DNA of 22,329 nt from Hypsibius dujardini (GCA_001579985.1 LRSR01010714.1:1-22329), one strand, 5' to 3'. Counted from the stretch's first letter, positions 1 through 9,854 are shown. The notes: generated by a model from the sequence alone, not told the origin. Made by a program: numbers and translations.

Positions 1-476
1 TTTCTAGTTTTTCAGTGCAAATATCTATAAAATAAGCCTGTTTGTTGTCTGAGTTGAGAACCTAGAGTTGAACAATACTAAGATACAGCATCTGAAAACC
101 CTTCCCTAATATCGGATGGACAAGTTATCGACAGGCCTGGTTCTCTCAATCGGTCAATTTAGGCTCTGAAGTGATACTTTTCTAATAGGCCATCGACAAA
201 CGTTCAGGAAAGTACGAAAAAGTGCATAGGAAGAGCAATCACAGTGACCAAGAAGAATACTTTTTTCGTCCGAGGAAAATAAAATGGTCACCTTTTCTGG
301 GTAGAGCTGCATGGAGTGGCTGTCTGCTTTTTCTTAATTATTTGAACGCTAACTTTTCCTAAATTGAATCACCTTCGTTAAGCTAACCACAAGGACATGA
401 TCAGTTGCGCACAGTTCCTCTGACAACCGATCGCGCGTGTCCACGTGGTAGTGAATCACCCTGTAGTTGGCTTCCA
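1..476. other. No gene recognised; left edge of repeat complex
   Basis: A/T-leaning sequence with no recognisable protein on either strand. I looked here on the minus strand for the missing kinase-homology or cyclase exons of the receptor at 3223-7915 and for the missing last exon of the gustatory-receptor-like fragment, and saw neither. A short minus-strand frame over 401-616 lies mostly in the inverted-repeat arm and looks like chance. Confidence 0.5.
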
Positions 477-630
477 AACTGGCAACCGGCGACGCAGTGC
501 CAGCCAAGTTGAAGCTCCGCTAAACATCGCCAGCCAACAGCAGAAAAGTCAGCACAATGGTTAGCGTCTAAAAGTGGAGAACACATATGCAAGGTCCGCG
601 GTGTTAGGTCTACCAACCGGAAGTTGGGTA
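477..630 (-). repeat. Left arm of a 154-bp inverted repeat
   Basis: This arm is the reverse complement of 2691-2844 with only a few mismatches and small gaps. Shared landmarks include ggcaaccggcgacgca, gccaagttgaagctccgcta, cagcagaaaagtca, gtggagaacacatatgcaag and the end motif gttaggtctaccaaccgg. The inner ~25 bases are the terminus of the small dispersed element described at 631-1225 and 12617-12900. The rest is a second sequence seen only in these two places. The arms lie 2.06 kb apart and bracket both the palindrome and the gustatory-receptor-like exons. Confidence 0.8.
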
Positions 631-1225
631 GTGTTGGACCACGCCCAACAAATCCTCATACCCAATCATTATAGCTCTTTAACTCACAAGTACCTTGCTT
701 AGGTAGTGAGTCTATCTACCCTGTTAACCCTATTCTGCTGCTACAGCTATTTACTTGTATGTAATTGTGATGTTTGTGCTATTTACTATCAATTCTATAG
801 TTAACACTTTACTATATAATCATATGTTTTATTAGTTTTAGAGGCAGTTGTACTACCTCTTTTCTTTCTTCAAGTTCATTCATTTATTCAGTCTAATAAA
901 CTTGTTACCTATCCAACTTCCTGTTGGTAGACCTAACAGTAGTTATCAAGTTTATAAGACTGAAAGTAAAGATGGATAGATAAGTAAACTGGAAGAAAGG
1001 AAAGAGGAAGTACAATTCCCTCTAAAACACATGCTTATATAGTAAAGTGTCAACTATAGAAATGATAGTAAATAGCACACACATTAGTTATTACATACAA
1101 GTAATCAGCCGCTGTAGCAGCAGAATCGGGTTAATAAGGTAGATAGACTTATTAACTGAGCACGGTACTATAATTTAACCCGCTGTAATGATTGGATATG
1201 AGGACTTGTTGGGCGTGGTCCAACA
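631..1225. repeat. Near-palindromic pair of ~300-bp transposon-like elements
   Basis: A plus-oriented copy (631 to ~937) is followed directly by a minus-oriented copy (~938-1225). They share one central terminus, so the block can fold almost end to end. Outer ends: gtgttggaccacgcccaaca at 631 and its near reverse complement at ~1205-1225. Inner landmarks: cagtctaataaacttg near 890 against caagtttataagactg near 948. Each element end carries its own mini-hairpin: TGTTGG-x7-CCAACA at one end, and CCAAC-x5-GTTGG followed by tagacctaaca at the other. There is no coding capacity. Related copies are at 2584-2717 (truncated) and 12617-12900 (full). The element looks like a MITE or other small non-autonomous element; its class is not settled. 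Confidence 0.8.
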
Positions 1226-1825
1226 GCGGATATTCCCACTTTTGCTGACTTGGGGTGATTTGCATACCTGGATCGCAGAAGGGGTTCAATTTTGTTTTCT
1301 CAAATAGCCATACGTTAATGATTATTTTCAAAATTCAATTCGGCTGAGGCGCACAGTGAATTGTTTTGAGACAATTTCAAAGTGTAAAAAACTTGAAGAT
1401 TCCACTTTCCTGGCCATTTACTGGGGAAATATCGGTATTTAAGATTTAGTGGACAACAAAAAAATATATTACCCATTCCAAAATTCAATTCCAAGACGAG
1501 TGGCATCATCAAAAAACATTTTGAGGCATGGGAGAGGAGCTATGTGGAACTTTTTTACTTGGCCAGATATTCAAGAAACTGTTCGAGAATTCCCTCGTCT
1601 CACAAAAATACTTTAGAAGGATTTTGAAAAGCTGATATTTCCGTGAAAAATCCAGAAAAACGTTGGAAGTAATCAAAGCTCAATAAAAAAAAACAGTTGT
1701 CTTCATTACTGACAATACTGTATTTAGCGTAAAGGAAGTAAGCAAAAAAAGACAGTTGTTGGAACGAGCACAAGCAATTTGTGCCGTTTGGGCATAAAGG
1801 CTTGTAGCCGGAAGTTTCGACTAAC
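1226..1825. other. Spacer, no gene recognised
   Basis: A/T-rich with homopolymer A runs (1687-1693, 1745-1750). Minus-strand frames at 1315-1512 and 1600-1842 have no recognisable domain. This is where the last exon of the gustatory-receptor-like fragment would be expected, coding the final transmembrane segment with its usual T-Y-L-x-x-L-x-Q-like ending. A possible acceptor near 1583 would add only a few residues before a stop and does not resemble that ending. Confidence 0.4.
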
Positions 1826-2580
1826 CGCTCCCGTGATGCCACTGGAGAAATCTATGAGACCCATTCCTGTGAACATGCGGACGTAATTTCGTGACACGTC
1901 TTCGAATGCTTGCAACTTGACGGCCAGTTGAAGCGACGGAGAATTCGGCTGTGTACACATAGAAATGGAGAACCCATCGGTTAGAGCAAAAAAGAAAACA
2001 GTTATCGTATTTCTCTACAGACTAGTTTGGGACACGGGAAAATCAATGCACTATATAGCAAACGTACAGACACAATGATCATTGACGTACTGCTGGATCA
2101 CCGCTACCGAGCCCGTCAACACGGCCGTGCAGTTTAATCGGGAACCGTAATGAGCGTATAGGTCCCGCCAACCGATCACCCTGTGGGAAAGACAATACAC
2201 TTAATTAAACAGCCGCCGCTAAAATTTTCTGGCGTTCACTGTAGCTGGCTCCCAACTCTAACAAACGGCAATGGTAACGCTAGGGCAAAATCCCACAATA
2301 GAACCATGCATCCGAGGGCCACCGCGTACGTGCTATGATCAAACAATGTGTCCCCCACGTACCACGCGGCAAAGCTGATGGACACCACCAAGTCCAACGC
2401 GTAGCTAACTAACAATATCGGACTGAACACCTCGTTCATGGCTCGCGTTAGGAGAAGCGTATGGGAATGAATACTATCTAATTGGGCTATCTCTGTCTCG
2501 ACAGCAGGAAGAGCGGTCTGATTCGTGAGAGAATCTTCCCGTTGTTGTGTACCCAAGGACAAAAGGTCATTATCAATACA
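1826..2580 (-). pseudogene. Gustatory-receptor-like 7TM chemoreceptor fragment (three exons)
   Basis: Three minus-strand exons join in phase: 2580-2240 (acceptor ctgcag, donor ACA|gtgaac), 2180-2087 (acceptor ttcccacag, donor TAC|gtcaat) and 1948-1826 (acceptor tacacag, donor GCG|gttagt). They give ~186 residues. Visible: LTRAMNEVFSPILLVSYALD, resembling the lobe before TM5/6 of insect-type Gr proteins; two hydrophobic segments; and near the end MFTGMGLIDFSSGITGA, which resembles the Gr region leading into the last helix. Missing: the N-terminal ~half, since upstream sequence is a transposon-like repeat starting four bases from the first acceptor, and the last helix. Gr proteins are ligand-gated channels in chemosensory neurons and are usually 350-450 residues. 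The assignment rests on pattern only. It is called a fragment because both ends are absent and repeats flank it; an intact gene with distant exons is the alternative. Confidence 0.4.
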
Positions 2581-2583
2581 CTG

Positions 2584-2717
2584 CAGCATGTATATAAGCA
2601 TGTGTTTTAGAAGCAATTTTACTTCCTCTTTCCTTTCTTCTAGTTTACTTATCTATCCATCTTTACTTTCAGTCTAATAAACTTGTTAACTACCCAACTT
2701 CCGGTTGGTAGACCTAA
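2584..2717 (+). repeat. 5'-truncated copy of the ~300-bp transposon-like element
   Basis: It matches the right half of the element: tataagcatgtgttttaga, cttcctctttcctttcttc, cagtctaataaacttgtta, and the terminal hairpin ccaacttccggttgg plus tagacctaac. It starts abruptly in mid-element, next to the first chemoreceptor-like exon, so the left half was lost or replaced by unique sequence. Confidence 0.8.
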
Positions 2718-2844
2718 CACCGTGGACCTTGCATATGTGTTCTCCACTTTCAAACGCTAACCATTGTACTGACTTTTCTGCTGTTGGCTATCGATGTTTA
2801 GCGGAGCTTCAACTTGGCTGGCATTGCGTCGCCGGTTGCCAATT
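2691..2844 (+). repeat. Right arm of the 154-bp inverted repeat
   Basis: Near reverse complement of 477-630. It runs from the element terminus (ccaacttccggttggtag) through gcatatgtgttctccact, acttttctgctgttggcta and gtttagcggagcttcaactt to cgtcgccggttgccaattt. Beyond ~2850 the similarity to the left arm stops. Confidence 0.8.
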
Positions 2845-3222
2845 TGGGGCCAACCATCCATGAAACATGCCCCTCTTAATTCAACCCGCATCACATTATC
2901 GGTTCATCTATGCGTAAAACGTCAGTCAAAGAACGAAAAATGAAACACGGAACGGAACGACTGAATAGCACGGACCACATTCCACCCTAAATGGCGACGA
3001 ATTCAGCCTCATGCATGCCAGGCGTCCGAATTCGTAATAAAAAAGTGATGGTCAAGGGTACTTAGGATTCGGGCCCACAATGCCAAAGCTATTTCAGGCT
3101 AAAGCATGGACCGAACAGTTGATTAGTCGACGAGAACTGAAGTTTGTATATTGATAAACGAATGGCGGGGCATATTTGAACGGCCGGCAAAAATTGCCGG
3201 CAGTTTAGGTTGCAGATGAAGC
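2845..3222. other. Spacer downstream of the receptor; no exon recognised
   Basis: No kinase-homology exon is visible on the minus strand although the receptor model ends just upstream. The minus frame 3089-3340 has no domain. A short palindromic motif, gccggcaaaaattgccggc, lies at 3183-3201. Confidence 0.5.
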
Positions 3223-6200
3223 CTAGAAGCAAACCGGCGGCACAAATACCACGATGGTTGTTTCGCGGAAACTCAATGCTCGTGACAGGGTTCTTCTGTT
3301 TTTGCCTGGCAGTCGCAGTAGTCCGAATTCCAGTCTCCACCAGTTTCGGTGCGCGTAGTGCATCGCTGTGAGCCTATACCAGATGGGACAGCAGTACTTA
3401 AAAGTTTCAAGCAAAGGTAGACTAACTTGTCGACGTGGTTAAGAGTTGTTTGCTTGTTTCACGTTTTTAAATATACTCTCCTCTTTTTCAAATCGCTTGC
3501 TATTGCGAGATCACTATGGATTCTAAGAACCTTTCCTCGTTTTCGCATATTTGACTTTATGAGAGTGACGCTCCACTTACCGCACGTAGGTGATCATGAA
3601 CGTAATGAAGATGACAATGAAGGACCCTCCAAAACCCATCACGTATTGAGGCACTGTTCGAACATTGAAGTATTAGAGCACTTTACAAGCACCTGTGGTC
3701 GAAATTCACGGAACTAGTACAGCACCGCGTTTAGTGATTGCTCAGTTTAGTGATTGCTTAGTTTTTGCTAACAAGGGAAGATGACCAACACGCGGCTTTA
3801 ATTTTAGTTTGAGAGTCTTTCTAGCTCCCCCCCCCCACCACTTCATTTACATTACAAGGACTTTTCTTACATTTCAACGAATCGGACAAGACGACAATAA
3901 ATAAAAAAACTCAGATTTTATATCAAACTGGCTATTTTCACCCATTTTACCTGGGAAATAAAACTAGGTCCCGCACGAAAAAGGCTAACTTCACCCATTT
4001 GACCATTCGGTGACCGTTTTTCGTGGTGGCCACCCGCAAATTGCCGCATTCCTTAGTGGTCACCCGGAGTCCTCAGGAAACCGTAGTGGTCATCCGGAAG
4101 GGGCCGGATTCTTTAGTGGTCACCCGGACATGACTTGAATCCCTAGTGGTGACTAAGGTTTCCGAAGGGTTTCCACTAATGAGCTTTTGTTAAAGGTGTT
4201 AGTGAGCTTTTGTTAGTGATAAATATTCAAATGGCTTTTTTCACGCATTCTGTGATGGAAAATAGACATAACCATTTTATATTGTTCATCTCGTTTTTCT
4301 TCGTGTGTTTTCGGGTGGTGCATGTTGTCGCGGTTTCTGACTGCCAAAGGATATTTAGCAATAGCACAGACATACCGTGTGACGGACCGCAATCTTCACC
4401 TCGGAAACCGCAGACTGGACGGCTAGGCACCGGCCACACGCCCGGCCAATCCATAACGGCAACTTGGCGCAGCGGAGTGGTGTGTCCGTCTTGGATCAGG
4501 ATCACCTGCGTTCAAACCCAACAAAACCAGTTGACCCCAGTACGTGTAAAGTAAGCTAGACGTCACACCAAAATTCTAAAAATAAAAGACAAGAAAAGCA
4601 GCGAAACTTCAAATTTCACATAACCAAAAGCGGTATCGTATAAAAGTCCTTTTTCGTCCTTTTTCCCACATGCTTCAAGATCGCTGATTGTTATCCAACA
4701 ACGTTCAATGTAGGGTCTTTAATTACTATCTCACATTCAAATGGTGAGTGATGGCCATCGCACTTGTCCTTTCTCCGCCTTCGTCGATAGTGAAGTCTCC
4801 CGCCTTTGTGTGAAACGTTCGGTTCATGAAGAGCTTAGCGAGCTGTTTGCCACTGGTTGACCAATTGTTACGTCGCGTTTCCTCCAGAACCTAGAGCGAA
4901 AAGTACCCTTTAATGAAGTGACTGGTTTCGGCGAGAAACGCAAGCATTGATTGAATACATTCTTACCTCCGCCATGCCCATCAACGTCATGTACGTGGCA
5001 AAAATATGCGGGTCCATCTGATGGTTTACACGGCATTTTTTAAGTCGGGTTTTTCGCATCAACTTAACAAATGATACTATTCACGGCGCTTCAAGCACTT
5101 TAGCTTGTTAACCGTATTAGTGTCCAGAATTTGCGTTCAAACGTTCAAACATCTCTGATAGAAAGGTGCCCTACAATTGTTGTGACCACGCCTCGGCCGA
5201 GAACTACTAATGTTCTTACTTTTTGGTTCGGCCGGAACTTGTAGCCATACGAATCTTCTGTCAAATTCCTGATCTCCCTAAGGAGCTCCGGATTCTCGTC
5301 CAAAATAAGCGGTTCCACGACGAGAAGACATCTATAGGCTTTTATGAGGACCTGTAAATGCAGCGCACAACATAAATTGGTAGTATGGAAGAAGAAGTGG
5401 TGATGGAGACTGTTATGACAGGTGAGTTTTACATCGTCCGGTGTTTTGTTGGTGTGAGTCCAGGTATTGACGCCCATTATTGTACTTTGACCCAGAGCGG
5501 AGAAGGTGAAGTAAACCTTCATTAAAAGCCGACAATATTATGTTAACATGCATGGCTACAATATCGTCAACGACGACGTGCTTACGTAGTCGCCGTTGGT
5601 CATGTTGAGGTCCGCTGCAGCAGTCTGGAGAGAAAAATGTTTATAATGTACCCGGTCCGTGGATGGTTTTAGTGGTACTATGCTTGAGCGATGGCAGATT
5701 CAAACACTCTGACCAGGAGGCTTTGGAGGTCTTGCACGTTTCCAGTGTAGAATATCACTATAGCCAAAGACAAACCATGTCAATATGATGATTAGAAAGG
5801 CCCATTTTGATTTTGGAGGTGTTCAACTTGAAGGCGAAGGGAAGCACCATAAAATCCTCTTCCATTGATAATATCAGATAAAAATATGACCAAATAGTGG
5901 AGCTTGGCGGGCTTGTTTAATTTTGAAACTAGAGCTCATCACCAGTGGCGTTTTCGTATAAAACTGTTTGCTTCTGTGTGCTCCGTTAAAACCTGACTTC
6001 AAACCTGCTGACCTCTGCTCAGGTGTTTGACTGGCGCCATGAGTGCCCCGTAGTTCGTGCTGGGATCGGTGGAGTTGAAGGTAAACAGCGTTGCTTGAGC
6101 GGTCGGTATAGCCGTGAGTATGAACTGCCGAAGAACTATGAAGAAGCGTTCGGGGAAGGGGTCAAAGTTGGTCTCGGCGAAGAGGACGACATTGAGCCAG

Positions 6201-7915
6201 TGGAAATGCCGCATCATGCTCTCAAACGTTCGCAGAAAGTCGGTCAAAGAGTTGCGGGCGGTGCTGATCCACGTGGGCCACTTTTGTTTGTCGCGTAAAT
6301 TGTCCAGCATAATGACACTACCATCAACCACAGAGCCCTTACAAATCAACAGGAAAATTGCGGGCAATGACGTACTTGAATTAAACAAACCTCGAGAGGT
6401 AAAGGTCGTCCAATCCTGTTGCCAATTTCGCTCCCATGTCCACTGAAATTATTGATTTCGTCAAAAACAAAACATCCAATACTGTTATTACTAATACTAC
6501 TAACATAAAATTTTTGTTGTCCAAAAAACCTATTGTGTCACGATACCGAAAAACATTTTGTTTATCTCCATGACCTTTATGAAGAAATTATCGCGAACAC
6601 ACCGACTTAGCGGCGGCATTTGAGTTTCAAACAGCTGGTGCAATTTTTCACCTTAAGGATATTGAACACCCCAACTGACCACCTCAGAAAAAGGGCCATT
6701 ATTTCACGGCGCTTGAATATTGTTCCAGTCTTCCCACAGCCGGGAAACGTGAAAGCATAACTTTCGCAATTCTTGGCGAAAATGCTAAAACTGTTTCCGA
6801 ACTATTGTTGGACACATATTTCGCCGTGACATATTTCATACATATCGCTTCACACAATTGATGAATTTAGATTGATGAAAAGAGTGGTGTTAATAAGTGA
6901 ATCAGAAAATACGGGAACATTTCAAACGGTAAATATTAGTTTTTAAAACTGCGCATGACACCTAGCTTTTTTCTTGTCTTATCGGCTTATCTGGAAGTCA
7001 ATCAGCCACCTAGACATATCACAAGACTTATTTTGTCGAGAATTGAGCCAACCCGGTATTTTTTCAGCCATTTAGGTAAAATAAAGCCAGTCTATCTGTT
7101 TAATAAAACCAGAATTTTAGGAAACTGGCTAGATACTTGGCATAATTTATCCCCGTGCTTCGTAGGGAGGGAGTGGTTTGTCCCCTTAAGTCGAACCAGC
7201 CGTGACCGTGTGGCCACGTTGGCGTCTCAACCCGGCCTATTGTTTGATAATCAGAAGCTAATCTAATGACAACTGGTTTCCTGAATTAGAAGAAGAGAGT
7301 CCAAACCCAAAGGTCATGATAAAACAGCTTCCGAGAACCGAAAAATGCCACACATTTTGTCGACTACTCCGTAAAAACGTATGGATTTGTTTACCCGCTG
7401 GCTGCCATGAACGACACAGTAGTCGAGCCCACAATGATAATTTTTCACCTCCCCCCCCCACTCTCCAAGACTGACCTGTCTGCGCAAATACTGTCACGTC
7501 GGGCTTCCACTGCTGCTCCCGCTTTCGTCGCTCGACGAAGTATTGATACGCCTGCGCGTTCTCATACTGGTCATTCCAGGTCACATAGGGCTGGTCGCAC
7601 GAGTAGACGTACGTCTGGGTGATGTTGAGGTATGGATACGCCCGGCTGATGTCCACCCGGGCCTGGTCAAACGCCGGTCCCGTGAATGTCAACGCGCCGA
7701 GTCGGACGGGAAATGCCATAATTAAGGTTAGGACTTCGATTTGCAGGATTCGGTGAGCATCCCTTGTTGCAGGTGCTTTGCTGGTTGTCGGAATGGTGGG
7801 TGGGGGTACGCGCTCGACGATGCAGAATTCCAGAACCCCGCCCGTCGCGTTGGGGTAAATGGTGGAGACCGTCGCATTTTCCATTCCGATCGGAACGCGA
7901 GCGGTTCTCTTCAAC
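3223..7915 (-). CDS. Receptor guanylyl cyclase / natriuretic-peptide-receptor-type ectodomain with short tail
   Basis: Twelve minus-strand exons join in phase: 7915-7476, 6442-6391, 6317-6013, 5757-5714, 5624-5586, 5516-5433, 5351-5220, 5017-4967, 4890-4735, 4505-4376, 3653-3581, 3373-3250. Reading past the last donor adds eight residues and a stop at 3223. In order: LGALTFTGPAFDQA (start of the ANF-receptor, periplasmic-binding type I fold); LRDKQKWPTWIS and FHWLNVVLFAE; VIFYTGNVQDL; LNMTNGDY, then VYFTFSALGQS; KAYRCLLV; FMNRTFHTKAGDFTIDEGG; MDWPGVWPVPSRPVCGF, the Trp-Pro/Cys-Gly-Phe juxtamembrane motif of receptor cyclases; and one helix, GGSFIVIFITFMITYV. About 540 residues from the first ATG (7884). 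The start is uncertain: no signal peptide is visible, so a first exon may lie above 7915. The expected kinase-homology and cyclase domains are absent; they may lie left of base 1 or be lost. The family binds extracellular peptides or other ligands at the plasma membrane. Confidence 0.8.
3729..3760. repeat. 16-bp direct repeat, two copies
   Basis: gtttagtgattgctca at 3729-3744 is followed directly by gtttagtgattgctta at 3745-3760, between receptor exons 10 and 11. Confidence 0.7.
4024..4153 (+). repeat. 30-bp minisatellite, about five copies
   Basis: The core tagtggtcacccgg recurs at 30-base spacing (starts near 4024, 4054, 4084, 4114 and 4144), with the intervening bases less conserved. It lies in the receptor intron between exons 10 and 11 and is followed by a small direct repeat, gagcttttgtta, at ~4182 and ~4205. 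Confidence 0.75.
6709..7160 (+). repeat. Dispersed repeat, copy A (longer form)
   Basis: Two blocks, 6709-~6818 and ~6957-7160, match 9886-10222 closely in the same orientation. Shared stretches include gcgcttgaatattgttccag, gcgaaaatgctaaaactgtt, atgacacctagctttt, tcatctggaagt-like tatctggaagtcaatcagcc and gaaactggctagatacttgg. Copy A has ~135 bases between the blocks that copy B lacks. It sits in the first receptor intron. No convincing coding frame; the plus frame 6955-7266 is not conserved as protein. Probably an old non-autonomous transposon. Confidence 0.8.
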
Positions 7916-8950
7916 CTGTAGGATTTCCAGTAATAGTCTCTTTTATGAGGGTAAACATTTAGGCGAACTGTACAGCTGAGTGAGGGTACTGTTTGTCGCT
8001 ATCCACTGGTAATTTTAGGTGTGAAAGTTTAAAAATAAGCATGGCTCACCCGCTTTGGTGTCCAGAAACTGTTTTGCTGATGCTAGTTGACGTCCAAGCT
8101 AGTTGTCCTCCAAGCTAGTTGACGTCCAAGCGAACTGCAAATCGTGGCCTGCTGTCAAACATTGGTTTTGAACGTCCCCTCTATAAACTTACACTTACAC
8201 AGTGGGTTCCTGCAAATTGAACCCTCACAGGGATTCTTTCTGTCGTTCCTTGTCGGAGTCTTGTCCTGTAACAGTACAATCCAGCAATATGTCTTCCAAG
8301 AACGCCAAAAAAGGTTATAAATGTCCTACTCTCGGATAGAGCAAACAGAACTGTTTGAGAATGAATTCAGTTTCTTTCCGAACCCTGTCATACCCGCACT
8401 CGTGTCGTCTGCTGATACCTTTGAACCCTTCGATTGCACAAGTCGAACGGGCTCTCAAAAGGGACTGGAAATGCGCATATTTTGTGCAAAATGTATGCGT
8501 ATGGTCTGCGTGTGGAATTTGAAAGAAGGATTTCTCGCTAATTGTATTCCAGTAGCGCCATGATAGTGCATCACGTCTCTCAACTGATTGCATTCATTTA
8601 TTCACAATCAAGGTGCTACATTTCGTCTAATATCTTGCCAGAATTTTCGAGGATGTTTGTTGAGATTGCCATTAGAAGCTTTCAGGACCTGTAGAAAGGT
8701 CAAGACACGGAAGGACCCAACGTCTCCTGAAGTATAAATAGTAATGGTTTCTCTCTGTCGCCGACCGACCCATGGCTTCGGGAACTTCGTTCTAAAATGC
8801 TCACATGACACAGCGTAAGGCGCAGCGTCTCACCAGGCCGTTTTTATCTTTAATGCACCCTTTTCGTGCAATGGCTCTGGCTTTTAGGGGATTGCATTTT
8901 AAAATCTTACTTAACCTCTTTTAAGATACGCATGTTCCCCCATTTGTTAT
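7916..8950. other. Spacer with unassigned short ORFs
   Basis: The receptor signal-peptide exon should lie here or nearby, but none is recognisable. Minus frames at 8315-8593 and 8608-8811 are open but match no family I know. The latter contains a plausible acceptor and coding-like stretch (ctacag before gtcctgaaagc near 8686), so a small undetected exon cannot be excluded. Confidence 0.35.
8083..8130 (+). repeat. Three tandem copies of a 16-bp unit
   Basis: ctagttgacgtccaag, ctagttgtcctccaag and ctagttgacgtccaag follow each other without gaps. The outer copies are identical and the middle one differs at two bases. Confidence 0.8.
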
Positions 8951-8954
8951 TCCG

Positions 8955-9428
8955 TCACTTCGTCCACCCACTCATTCATTCATCCGTTCATTCATTCATG
9001 AGTCCAACGCGTCCATTGGTTCGTCCATTCTAAGGCCGTTCAATCTTCGGCTGGTCCATCCATGCATTCGTCCATCCATCCCTTCATCTGTCTGTCCGTT
9101 CATCCGTCCATCCATCCGTTCGCATTCGGCCGTTCCTGCGTCTGAGCGTTCGCCAATCCGGCCGTTCATCCTAAGTCCGTCCGTCCTTGCGTTGGTCCAT
9201 CCGTCCAATAGTTTTTCCACTCGTTTATCCGTAGGTTTGTTCGTCTGCCCATCCCTTCATCCGTCTGCCTGTCCGTCCATCCGTTTGACCGTTCACGCGT
9301 CTGAGTGTCCATCCGGCATATTGCTAAGTCCGTCCGATCTTCCGGTGGTCCATCCATTCGTTCATTCGTTTCCCCCTTCGTCCGTGCCGCCGCTCGTCCG
9401 TGTTTCCGTCCATCTGTCCATCCATTTC
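8955..9428. repeat. Degenerate (TCCA/TCCG/TTCA)n minisatellite
   Basis: About 470 bases are dominated by four-base words such as tcca, tccg, ttca and ttcg, with a diffuse higher-order unit like gtccatccatccgttcattcg. Because four is not a multiple of three, several frames stay open on both strands (8996-9220 and 9166-9357 minus; 9192-9431 and 9305-9601 plus). These are low-complexity products, not genes. Confidence 0.85.
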
Positions 9429-9703
9429 TGACCTTCTTGATCGATCGTCTTCCAACGCGTGTGCCCCCTAGTTCCCATTACACATACAGAAAGATATCTT
9501 TCCGTCTAATTTTTCGGAAAAAATCTGGCAACATTTTTGCAGAAAATATACTCGTTAAAATTCCGAAATGTTCAGGATTTCGGGAAGTAAGACAAATTTA
9601 ATCCGACTCCCAGAATTTACCCTAACTGGCAAAAAATAGGATAGTGTACAGACCTTAGTACGCATTTGGTGGACAAAAAGCTTTTTTCGCTACATATAAA
9701 AAT

Positions 9704-9854
9704 TACACTGAAAGTCCTGAGATTCGAACGACGTCGCAATATCGTTTCTACTTTACTCTCTCCCAAACTCCAAGCTAGCAAAGCCCGGCTCTGAGCAAAC
9801 GGTTCGATAAAAATAAACTCATGTGACCGTTCGAATCTCAGGATTTTCACTGTA
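9704..9854. mobile_element. MITE-like element with 27-bp terminal inverted repeats
   Basis: Left end (9704-9730): tacactgaaagtcctgagat then tcgaacg. The right end (9828-9854) is its reverse complement apart from two mismatches. The 97-base interior has no coding frame. An inner gaacggttcga-like motif recurs (cggttcga at 9810). Length, inverted ends and lack of coding suggest a non-autonomous DNA transposon. A clear target-site duplication is not obvious. Confidence 0.65.

Noticed and set aside
1583-1826. A last exon for the gustatory-receptor-like gene starting after cgaacag near 1583
   Set aside because: It would add only about seven residues before a stop and lacks the final hydrophobic helix expected for the family.
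6023-6446. Plus-strand ORFs of 91 and 110 codons
   Set aside because: They are antisense to receptor exons 2-3, whose minus-strand reading has family motifs and phase-matched splice sites.
7407-7979. Four plus-strand ORFs of 60-73 codons
   Set aside because: Antisense to the first receptor exon; open because of its biased codon use. No domain visible.
8996-9601. Several long open frames on both strands (e.g. 8996-9220 minus, 9192-9431 and 9305-9601 plus)
   Set aside because: They translate the four-base minisatellite and give repetitive low-complexity peptides with no domain.
9721-9840. A tRNA gene suggested by the gttcgaatctcagg word
   Set aside because: No acceptor stem, D-arm or anticodon arm can be placed; the word lies in the terminal inverted repeats of a short element.
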